From: Mesorhabditis belari
Taxonomy: Eukaryota; Nematoda; Chromadorea; Rhabditida; Rhabditidae
Length of the DNA: 64,000 nt
NCBI GenBank assembly: GCA_958450365.1
Contig: CAUEEP010000921.1
Location: 1,541,001 to 1,605,000, forward strand
Direction of reading: 5' to 3'
This document shows positions 22,801-31,532 of this stretch, piece after piece. The notes below the pieces were generated by a model. That model saw nothing but the letters and a program-made list of their open reading frames with translations. It did no database searches and was not told the origin of the DNA. The translations under genes and the position numbers were made by a program. Position 1 is the stretch's first letter. The number at the start of each line of letters is the position of its first letter.

Positions 22801-25728
22801 TTTTCGAGCAAAATCGAGGGATTACTAGGAGAAAATAAAGAATTCAGACGCGCCAGAAAGTGTGGGTTTTTCTGTGACACTTGAATGGTGATAGCTTCCA
22901 GATTCTTCCGCCAACATCAGACTCGGTTCCACTAATGGGAAAATATCTTCTAATCACATTCACCATGAATGTCATTGCTATTATGGTAAACTATTATATT
23001 ATTTAGAAGCTTGGATAAAAGATAATTGATAATAGATAATAGATAATCAAGGAATTCTGTCAAATTCTGTCTAATTCTGAACCAATCAGTACATTTGGGC
23101 TATCAAAACTTATCAAAAACATTATCAAAGTTTGACGTTTGGCATAGAAATAGTATTGTCGGCGATCAAAGGGAAATGTTGGCTTTTATTGAGGGTTCAC
23201 TGAAAAATACCAGGTTAAGAAGCTAAAACACAACTTTTCTTTGTTCTTGCCACTGAAGAACTTGCCACTCGAAGAACTCTCATTTGATGTTGTTGTTTCC
23301 CGGTTTTGGGAACATCAAAAGAGAAAATCTCAACTTTTGGTTTTAGTTTGGGTTTGGGTTGGGTTTGGTTTGGTTTGGGTTGGGTTTGGTTTGGGTTGGG
23401 TTTGGTTTGGTTTGGGTTTGGTTTGGTTTGGTTTGGTTTGGTTTGGTTTGGGTTGGGTTTGGTTTAGTTTGGGTTTGGTTTGGGTTGGGTTTGGTTTGGT
23501 TTGGTTTGGGTTGGGTTTGGTTTGGGTTGGGTTTGGTTTGGTTTGGGTTTGGTTTGGGTTGGGTTTGGTTTGGTTTGGTTTGGTTTGGTTTGGTTTGGTT
23601 TGGGTTGGGTTTGGTTTGGTTTGGGTTGGGTTTGGTTTGGTTTGGTTTGGGTTTGGTTTGGTTTGGGTTTGAATTTGGCTTCTGTTTGGGTTTGGTTTGG
23701 GTTTAATTTGGTTTGGATTTGATTTCGGCTTCCGGAAATCTCCCTCTCTTCTTGCTTGTCTTTCCTTTTTCTTCTCAAGAAAGAAAGGCATCGATAGCTC
23801 ATTGGTAGAGCATCTAGCTGATTAGCAGAAGATCCGGGATTCAATTCCGGTCGGAAATTCTTTCCAATTCATTTCTCTACTTTATTTCTTCCTCATTTCT
23901 TTAGCATAAAAGTTTTTGACGTGATTTTGATAATAAATTAGTCATTTTTATGATATAGTAAGTTAGTTAGTAAGTAGATTTGAGAAGTTACCAGCTAGGG
24001 AAGTTACCAGCTAGGGAAGCTAGGGAAGTTACCAGCTAGCTAAAAATCTCTCTCTTTTCAGGTAACAGTGGTGATCATCAATGTTTACTTCCGTGGTCCA
24101 GCCACTCACACAATGGCTCCGTGGATCAGGAAACTATTTATAAATGTAAGATTTTACAACTTAAACTAAGTTTTATATCAAACTAGATCTTTTTATATCA
24201 AAATTTCCAGCATTTACCATTAATTTTGATGATGAAACGTCCATGGACGACTGAGGATGAATTGGAGAGGTTGAGGCAACAAAAGACTGAGGTTTTTCGA
24301 GTTTAAATTGATGAGAGAGAGAGAATTTTAGAGAGAGAAAGAGAGAGATATGTAGATTGTTAATTATATGATTTATAGATGAGATCAAAGAATCGTCTTC
24401 GCTCTCAAATCGAGCAAGTGGCCCGAGCATCGAATGGAGACGTTGGGGTGGATTTCTTTTCGATTTCTTCTCCATTTCTTCTCCATTTCTTCTCAATTTC
24501 ATTAAAAATCAATTTAAATTTGCAAATGGCTGATTTGTCTCTAAAAAAAGGCTTTTAGATGCCGGTGATTCAAACAGATCCCATCTCAGACGAGCATCGA
24601 TCGTCAATTGGACAACCGTACGCTGTAAGTGACTGTAATCGTTTCGAAAAAGACTGTAAAATCACTGTAATCGATTCTATTTACAAAAACTACCATAAGC
24701 TTACTAAAACAAACCCTAAATATCAGACGATTGACCTTTTATACGCAAAGCCCCGCCCCTTTTCCCATTGCCATAACTTTGAGCTTAAATTTCTTGGTGC
24801 TCAGCTGTCCAATTGAAATGTTTTTGGTATCATTAGATTTGCCAAGCCTTTCTCTATCGATTGGTAGAAAAACTATTGAAATTGGACAACTGAGCGCTAA
24901 GAAATTTGAGCTTGAAGTTAGGATGGCAAAGAGGGCGGGGCGATGGCCTTTTTCCCATTGCCATAACTTTGAGCTCGAATTTCTTGGTCCTCAGCTGTTC
25001 AATTTCAATAGTTTTACTACCAATCGACAGAGAAAGACTTGGCGCATCTAATGACACCAAGAACATTTCAATTGGACAGCACAACACCAAGAAATTTGAG
25101 CTTAAAGTTAGATTGCTAATGGGAAAGGCAATTTCTCACAATTTTTCCAGGATGGTCTCGGGAGTGAGGCGATTAAAGCAATTGATGCAATTGAGTACAT
25201 CACAGAGCATTTGAGAACGAATAATGATCAGAAAAGGGTAGGAGTTGTTAGATTGATACTTGTAGGTACTTGTAGGTACTTGTAGGTACTTGTAAGTACT
25301 TGTACGTACTTGTACGTACTTTTAGGTACTTGTAGACATCAATTCTGATTCTAAATACTTGATTGATGAGTTGAAATTCTAGATGAAAGAGGAATGGCGC
25401 TTTGTGGCGACGGTGCTCGATCGCTTGCTCTTGTACATCTTTTTTGCCGTCACTGGTTCGTTTTCTACGATCGCAATTAATCCAATTAACTTTTTCAAAC
25501 ACTACGCTAGCCTACTATAGTCCATTATAGCTATCGTAATCCATTCGGGAAACAAAAATCGTACTAAATCAATTGTAAAAATGAATTTCAGTCGGCGGCA
25601 CCGTTGGGATCATTTGCTCAGCGCCGAATGTCTTCGAATTTATCAATCAAACGCAAATCATTGAAGAACTTCAAATGAAAGCGAACAAAGAAATTCTCGA
25701 CTACACGACGAAACTTAACAAAAATTGA
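19855..25728 (+). CDS. Nicotinic acetylcholine receptor subunit, non-alpha (UNC-29/ACR-3-like), 16 exons
   Basis: Exons: 19855-19988, 20036-20119, 20491-20600, 20641-20698, 20737-20809, 21219-21301, 22384-22490, 22561-22720, 22902-22985, 24062-24145, 24211-24291, 24379-24447, 24559-24624, 25151-25237, 25383-25455, 25592-25728 (TGA). Phases agree; about 496 aa, close to UNC-29. A secretion signal ([15 protein letters not shown]) opens exon 1, but the exon begins TG right after a ttcag acceptor, so the A of the ATG must come from an upstream exon that I could not find. Features: TNVW in the ligand-binding domain; Cys-loop C143-C157 around YFPFDEQ; no vicinal Cys pair ([13 protein letters not shown]), so non-alpha; M1 about 218-241, M2 248-270 ([20 protein letters not shown]) with the standard L9'; M3 about 277-300; M4 433-455; TTKLNKN tail. 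Introns 3 and 4 are only 40 and 38 nt. It probably assembles with alpha subunits in a levamisole- or ACR-2-type receptor. Confidence 0.92.
20137..20240. repeat. Tandem repeat of gagattggcta units
   Basis: Eleven-bp units in intron 2 of the second receptor gene. Confidence 0.9.
20845..21190 (+). pseudogene. tRNA-like head repeated, with shared 3' tail (SINE-like)
   Basis: Three related segments (20847, 20890, 21045) contain gtgatggc(c/t)ga(g/t)tggct, like the A-box of tRNA-Ser/Leu, then cctcg(t/g)(t/c)tctcagtc. The last has a B-box-like gggttcaaccccgcc and an AT-rich tail with ctatatttagagtttaa. The copy at 43457-43610 shares the same tail. A 75-bp segment with the end of exon 5 (cccccagcagttttcttcag, 20952 and 20753) is also duplicated here. 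Confidence 0.5.
21471..21546 (+). pseudogene. tRNA-like sequence
   Basis: gatttggtgtagtggttagc and gcgggttcgactccggc look like D- and T-arms, but the termini do not form an acceptor stem. In intron 6 of the second receptor gene. Confidence 0.45.
21766..21903. repeat. Tandem repeat, 15-bp unit gagtgaggtggcagc
   Basis: Nine near-perfect copies in intron 6 of the second receptor gene. Open on both strands because the unit is a multiple of 3. Confidence 0.95.
22721..22901 (+). repeat. Intron consisting largely of a GTAC-type MITE copy
   Basis: Intron 8 of the second receptor gene contains ccagtgctttgtgct twice, aacgcatctttctggtgcag and, facing it, cgcgccagaaagtgtgggtt: the two ends of the GTACTTTGTGCTC family. 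Confidence 0.65.
23340..23722. repeat. Tandem repeat of gggtttggttt units
   Basis: G/T array of 5-6 bp units in intron 9 of the second receptor gene. Trp/Phe/Gly or Asn/Gln/Pro open frames across it are artefacts. Confidence 0.95.
23784..23858 (+). pseudogene. tRNA-like sequence, good D- and T-arms
   Basis: atagctcattggtagagcat is a good D-arm and ccgggattcaattccgg a perfect T-arm. The loop ctgatta would read GAT (Ile), but the anticodon stem and the acceptor stem pair poorly. It may be a decayed tRNA or a tRNA-derived repeat. Confidence 0.5.
24752..25131. repeat. Nested inverted repeats in an intron
   Basis: ttttcccattgccataactt, gagctcaaatttcttggt-like and caattgaaatgtttttggta tracts recur in direct and reversed order several times. 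The outer arms (24762 and 25130) and the middle copies can pair in more than one way. It occupies intron 13 of the second receptor gene. Confidence 0.8.
25255..25338. repeat. Tandem repeat of 10-bp taggtacttg units
   Basis: About nine copies in intron 14 of the second receptor gene. Confidence 0.9.
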
Positions 25729-25739
25729 TCAACATTCTC

Positions 25740-26015
25740 CTTAAGCTGAACACTTCATTCTCCTTAAGCTGAGCACTTCATTCTCCTTAGCTGATCACTT
25801 CATTCCCCTTAAACTGATCACTTCATTCTCCTTAAGCTGATCACTTCATTCCCCTCAAGCTGATCACTACATTCCCCTTAGCTGATCACTACATTCCCCC
25901 TAAACTGAGCACTTCATTCCCCTTAGCTGATCACTACATTCCCCTTAGCTGATCACTACATTCCCCTTAAGCTGATCACTTCATTCCCCCCTAAGCTGAT
26001 CACTACATTCTCCTC
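25740..26015. repeat. Tandem repeat, 23-bp unit with cttaagctgatcacttcatt
   Basis: About 12 copies directly after the stop codon of the second receptor gene; it may form the 3' UTR. Confidence 0.9.
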
Positions 26016-26099
26016 TCCATAACCTTACAAAATTGTTTGAGAACATTTTTTCCTCAAAAACTTTGTTATAACTTTGATCTCTCATAGTCAATTTCAGTA

Positions 26100-26400
26100 A
26101 AATAATTCATTTATCTAACAAAATCTCTTTCATTAAAAGATTCTTCATTTCCCTATCAGAATCTCTTTTACCATTCATCTATCAAACAAAATCTCTTGAT
26201 TACAAGTTCTTCATCTATCAAACAAAAGCTTTTTCATTGCAAGTTCTTCATTTCCCTACCAGAATCTCTTCTACCATTCTTCATCTATTTAACAAAATCT
26301 CTTTCATTAATTCTATCTAGCCATTCATCTATCAAACAAAATCTCTTTCATTAAAAGATTCTTCATTTCCCTACCAGAATCTCTTCCACCATTCTTCATT
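26100..26400. repeat. Degenerate tandem repeat with caaaatctctttcattaaaa
   Basis: Alternating blocks of ttcatctatcaaacaaaatc and ttcatttccctaccagaatc. Confidence 0.8.
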
Positions 26401-27261
26401 GTCTCTTAATAATAAAGAAAATTTCTGCAAGCAAAAAAAAAACGCTCTTCATCGAATCAGGTTTCGATTTTATGAATGGACACTTGAAGATCGGTGGTGA
26501 AAGAAATGAAGAAAAGACTGGATTGGATTGTTAGAGAGACTATAATTAGGTTTGGAGGCTTCAAATCTAACTCTTTTGAAAGAAAGACTGAAGAAAGACT
26601 GAAGAAAAGAGAAGAAAAGAGAAGAAAAGTGAAGAAAAGTGAAGAAAGAGTCACAAAAATTGAGGAAAAAAGGTTCTTTCAAGTGGTCTAAAGAGGCTAA
26701 AGAGATGCGTAATGTAGCTTTTTTTAATAAGTTTGGTGGAGAATGTGGTTTGTGGAGTGCCGTCGCTCAAATTGCAGTCAAATTCAAAAAGAAAAAGCTA
26801 AGAATTATAGAAATCTACGCAATTATGTCCATTTTCGATAATAATTGTGTTTTTTTAGAGAATTTTAGAGAACTTTTGAGTCTAAGGTAGCCTGGAAAAG
26901 CGTTTCAACTCGGTAAAATTAAAAGATTTTCATTTCTCTTCATATTTCACGAGTTGACGTTTCTTTTTGCTGATTGACGCAAGAAATTGGCTTTTGGAAG
27001 ATTGTAATACCTCTAAAAGTACTTCTTTCCTATAATGACGGTCGGAGCATCGCGTAGTCTAACTTTAAACCTATTTTTCTCGTCATCTGTTTATGCTACA
27101 GTGTTCGCTTAAGTATCAAATGAAAGTTGAGATTCAGAGCTATTTTTTGATACTAAACATGTATCTTAAGAAATTATGAGCGCTTAGAAAAAAATGATTG
27201 AAGAAAAAAATGTTGCGATTTTTTTGCGACTACGAGACTGTACGGGAGAGAGGCGCTACTA

Positions 27262-28287
27262 CAGTCCGTTTCATATTCCGTTTCCGTTTAACCGGTCCGG
27301 TGCTATATCAGATTATTAGTTGTTATGTTCACAATTCTGGATGTCTTTTTTATTTGTTGTTAATGCTAAATAAATGTTGATTTTCAAAGTTCCTAAGGGT
27401 GGATAAAGAAATGTGAAACGGTCGCAGAATCTGCGACATTTTGCTGAATAAAAGGCAGAAAAGTGACTTTGAGCACTTCAGTATAATCTTGACTGTTCAT
27501 TTTGCTGGAGACAAATTTCAAAGCGACCGTTCCATTGGCGCAAAAGGCTGCCCAACACATCACACTTCCTCCACCGTAGTTACGTGTTCCGAAGATCAGT
27601 GGATCCTGTCGCAGGTCTCTCCAGTAATGCGAAACACCATCTGGTCCGTCAAGATTCCATTTTTTTTCATCAGAAAAGATTACCTAAATAAAAACCGTTA
27701 TCTCAGAGTACAGCATTTCCCAACCTTGCTCCAATCAAAGTTCATATGATTTGCGGCAAAGTCTAGACGGGCTTTCTTGTGCTCTTGCTTTAAGGCAGGC
27801 TGTTGATTTAGGCGTTCACGATCGATATGAGGATTTTCTTTGACGGCACGCCAGATAGTTGTCTTCGAAGCAGCGATTGGGATTTCTCGAATACCCTTCT
27901 TGTCGATCTTGTAGGCATCGATCTGTCCCTTCTCGTAATCAGAAAGCACTTTCCAACGTCCCATTTCCTAAAATGACGACAAATGATTACAAAATATAAA
28001 AATATTTTAAGTAAAGCAAAAAATGAATAGTAACATCAAATAAGCATTGATTTTCAAAGTTCCTAAGGGTGGATAAAGAAATGTGAAACGGTCGCAGAAT
28101 CTTCTTTCTTAGTTTTTTTTTTGTTGAGAAAATCCAGTAACCCAAAAACGGTGTTTTTAAGGTTTTAAAATATGGTTTAAAATAATAGAAATATTGCAAA
28201 AGAAAATAGCTCGATATCTCCACCCATTCTCCATAAAACCTCTTTTTTGGGGGGGGGGGGGTGGATAAAGAAATATGAAACGGACTG
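27262..28287 (-). mobile_element. Mariner/Tc1-family element, deleted copy
   Basis: Left end CAGTCCGTTTCATATT and right end AATATGAAACGGACTG are exact inverted repeats, flanked by TA on both sides. Two identical 56-bp direct repeats (27377-27432 and 28047-28102) containing gggtggataaagaaatgtga bracket the coding part; this sequence resembles the subterminal right end (28260-28287). At 1026 bp the copy is shorter than usual autonomous mariners (about 1.3 kb). Confidence 0.85.
27393..27964 (-). pseudogene. Mariner-family transposase, truncated
   Basis: Two exons: 27964-27725 and 27683-27393 with a 41-nt intron; 176 codons. The N-terminal half is a helix-turn-helix DNA-binding region (GIREIPIAASKTTIWRAVKE). 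The second exon has the first catalytic aspartate in IFSDEKKWNLDGPDG, then YGGGSVMCWAAF, typical of Tc1/mariner DDD/E transposases. It stops at LPFIQQNVADS, where the family has the QDNAPxH motif with the second aspartate, so both later catalytic residues are missing. The frame runs into the 56-bp repeat and ends there. Not expected to be active. The nearest family looks like maT/Tc3-type elements; a search would decide. Confidence 0.85.
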
Positions 28288-28404
28288 TATTAGAGGTATT
28301 ACAGTCTAAGCTTTCATTTCAAGACGATTTTTGACAATACAGCTTATAGAAGTTCGAGAAATTCTCCATATTCTTTGCTATGCTGACCTGCGAACGAGTG
28401 ACTT

Positions 28405-28685
28405 TGGCTTCAAGCGAGTGGCTTCAAGCGAGTGGCTTCAAGCGAGTGGCTTCAAGCGAGTGGCTTCAAGCGAGTGGCTTCAAGCGAGTGGCTTCAAGCG
28501 AGTGGCTTCAAGCGAGTGGCTTCAAGCGAGTGGCTTCAAGCGAGTGGCTTCAAGCGAGTGGCTTCAAGCGAGTGGCTTCAAGCGAGTGGCTTCAAGCGAG
28601 TGGCTTCAAGCGAGTGGCTTCAAGCGAGTGGCTTCAAGCGAGTGGCTTCAAGCGAGTGGCTTCAAGCGAGTGGCTTCAAGCGTAG
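28405..28685. repeat. Tandem repeat, 14-bp unit cgagtggcttcaag
   Basis: About 20 almost perfect copies. High identity suggests recent expansion. The open frames are artefacts: 14 is not a multiple of 3, so all three frames cycle. Confidence 0.95.
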
Positions 28686-29029
28686 CTAATCTCGAACCTT
28701 CTTGATATTAGCCTTGGTGTAAGCCGAGTTTTACAATCAGACAAAGACAATCAGAATTTGTGTCTAACTCTTGAAAGCTGTTTGAAGTTGTAAACAAGTT
28801 GTTTGCGTGTTATCGATCGTGTTATCGATCAATATCTATTGCCAGATAGCCTTGTCTAGATCAATGATCGCATCTCAATAGATTAACTTTTTGGTTATTT
28901 TAAAAAGAGACAAGATAGTAAATAGTTAAATGAATAACTTTTAACTTTCCCTATTGCATTCTTGGTGAATGCCAAGGCTCGTTTACTACATTTCATACAG
29001 TAATCGAAAAAAGAACGAAGAATGGGGAA

Positions 29030-29230
29030 AGAAAGAGGAAGAAGGGGAAGAAGGGGAAGAAGGGGAAGAGAAGGGGAAGAAGGGGAAGAGAAGGGGAAGA
29101 GAGGGGGAAGAAGGGGAAGAGAGGGGGAAGAAGGGGAAGAGAAGGGGAAGAGAAGGGGAAGAAGAGGAAGAGAAGGGGAAGAGAAGGGGAAAGAAAGAGG
29201 AAGAAGGGGAAGAAGGGGAAGAGAAGGGGT
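29030..29230. repeat. Purine-rich GGGGAAGA array
   Basis: Strand-asymmetric G/A repeat of about 200 bp (H-DNA-prone), followed at 29340-29420 by C/T repeats cctctccccaa of opposite strand bias. Confidence 0.9.
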
Positions 29231-30796
29231 AATTATAAGAAGAAACCAGTCACGGTAGACCTGGAGGCTGAGGGTCAAGTCATAGGGGGACTGGAAATTA
29301 GTTCCCGAGAGACAGAGCCGGTCCAGACTTGAAGGGGTACTCCTTCAGACAGGGATCTCTTCTCCAACCTCTCCCCAACCTCTCCCCAACCTCTCCCCAG
29401 CCTCTCCCCAGCTCCTCCCCACCGCCCTACTTACCTGGCTTGCAAAATCTCCTTACCCTATCCCCAGCTTGCCCTTTACCCCCACTCATGCCATTTTTCA
29501 GTCATTTCTACATCTTCTCGACCCTGGCTATTCTCAAAAGGGGATTTCAACTCGAATTTCAATTCTATAAAACATATGTCAGATACTTTTAGAGTTACAG
29601 TAACTTTTCGGGTTACTGTAGCTTCTGGGGAATTAGTAGCAGATCGTAGCTAGCTGATCCTAAGAATTATATAGAAAAAGAAGCTATGAGTACCATTTTC
29701 TTCAAGAGTTTCCCGATTTCTTTTCTTTTTTCACTTCTTCTCTTTACAAACAATAATTCTAAAAGATTTTTTTGACATTAAACTCGAGTTTCTTATTCAT
29801 TTTCTCAATTAAAATCTGAAATTCTAGAGGTTCCTTTTTAAATCTTTTTAAACCCTTTTAAACTCTTTTAAACACTTTTAAACACTTTTTAAACACTTTT
29901 TAGGCTTGATTGATTGAATTTTAGGACTTTAGATTGACTTTTAGGACTTTAGATTCATTTCACTTCACTTAACAAACCTGTTTTCTTGCTTATTAACTTA
30001 TTAAAACCTTTTGAATGCCTATTTTCTTTCAACTTTCCTTATGTACTTTGTACTGTAGTGTACTTTGTGCTTTCTATACTTTCTTTCTTCCTGTACTTTC
30101 TTCCTTTCTGTACTTTCTTTCTTCCTGTACTTTCTTGCTTTCTGTACTTTCTTTGTGTTTAAAAAACCCCATCTAACACATTGAATTCTTCCCTTTTCTT
30201 TTAATTCTCTTCACTAAAAACCACTATTTTTTATGTACTTTGTTCTATGTACTTTATTTACTTTATGTACTTTTTTTAAACACCATCTAGTTCTTCATTT
30301 TTCAGACAAAAAATCGAGTTAATAATTTGACAAAAACTAAGGCTTCAACGCTACGCAACGTACGCTAGAAAGTTTGCGTTTTTATGTGACCATAAAGTAA
30401 ATTTAAATTCTCAGAAAAAGAGCTAAAAAAAGAGCTTTCCCTAACTCAAATCCTCAAATCTTGTAGAGTCAATAAAATCGAAACCATCCTTTTTTTCTCT
30501 CTTCTCGAAACGATGTCCTCGTTTTCGTTCTCAATTACAATTTCTTTCCTTTTCCCTTTTCTTTTCCATACAAAACCCCTTTCTTTTCCCTATTTTATTG
30601 GTTTATTTCTATTTTATTTCGAAAATTTACATTGAAATCTACATTTTTTTAAAAATTTACGATAAAATTACAATAGAAATGAAATTTTTTGAAATAAATT
30701 GCTTTAAAACCGTTCCTTTTTTGATTTAGCTTTAGAAAAAAAGACAGTTAAAAGTTAGGGAAACGATTAATCTAAAATTTAAATGTCTAAAATCCC

Positions 30797-31160
30797 CATC
30801 AGCCTGAGCCTGAGCCTGAGCCTGAGCCTAAGCCTTTACCCTATCAGCCTCCACCCCATCAGCCTCCACCCCATCAGCCTCCACCCCATCAGCCTAAGCC
30901 TAAGCCTGAGCCTGAGCCTAAGCCTAATCGCCAGGCGGGTGTGCCTTAGCTCCGAGAACTGGCTGAGATCCAGAAAATGGGGGTTCAGCCCAAACCCAAA
31001 TAGACTTAGTGCGAGGCGCTAGCCGCTAGCCTTCGCACTAAGTCCAAGCCTAAGCCTAAGCCTGTACCCCATCAGCCTGTACCCCAACAGCCTGTACCCC
31101 ATCAGCCTCTACCCCATCAGCCTATACCCCATCAGCCTGTACCCCATCAGCCTCCATTTA
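30797..31160. repeat. GCCTAA/GCCTGA and catcagcctccacccc arrays (telomere-like)
   Basis: Reverse-strand TTAGGC/TCAGGC hexamers at 30797-30830, 30889-30925 and 31042-31065 alternate with 15-bp catcagcctccaccc or catcagcctgtacccc units. A 40-bp hairpin, gacttagtgcgaggcgctag and its complement, lies at 31004-31046. Confidence 0.8.
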
Positions 31161-31532
31161 AAGCCTCCATTCTCCATTCTCCATTTTCCATTTTCCATAA
31201 TGGAAATTCTGCGCCAGCAATTAAATTTGACCAAAAGTTTTGTATTTTTTTTGATTTAAACTCTCATAAATTTCTTATTAAATTAAAAGCTTTATTTATA
31301 AAGTTTGTGAAAATTGCTTTTAAAAAAAGAATTTCTTTTCAGATAATTCAAATACTCTAAAAAATCGAAAGGGATGCCCCCGCGACTGCGGCCGCGGAGG
31401 GCATTCACGGTGAAACAAATGAAGAAAATCGACGAAAAGATAGTAAAAAGAAGTGAAAAAGTTGAAGAAACAAGTTTTCTGAAGAGAAAACTGGATAATT
31501 TCGATTCTGGAAGAGTCTCGAAACGATTCTCG

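Larger units (their letters stand above)
27004..28302. mobile_element. MITE split by a mariner insertion
   Basis: Left TIR gtaatacctctaaaagta and right TIR (reverse complement gtaatacctctaatagta, read across the insertion) match at 17 of 18 positions. Without the mariner (27262-28287 plus one TA) the element is about 271 bp. A related, rearranged copy at 45733-46125 has the intact right end gcgctactattagaggtatt, the empty site. Confidence 0.85.
25729..31532. other. Intergenic region, repeats only
   Basis: Between the second receptor gene and the ZP gene. It holds tandem arrays (25740, 26100, 28405, 29030, 29340, 30797), a MITE with a mariner inside it (27004-28302), C/T-rich tracts near 30050-30150 and a fragment of the GTAC MITE (30350-30408). 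I found no exon with convincing coding character other than the transposase. Confidence 0.6.

Noticed and set aside
23241..23844. Trp/Phe/Gly and Asn/Gln/Pro/Thr open frames
   Set aside because: gggtttggttt simple repeat in an intron.
28405..28685. CRISPR-like regular repeat
   Set aside because: Units are contiguous with no spacers, and the sequence is from a eukaryote. None of the regular arrays here is a CRISPR array.
28331..28705. 124-codon frame of SGFKRVASSEWLQA repeats
   Set aside because: 14-bp satellite; identical peptides in all three frames show it is not coding.
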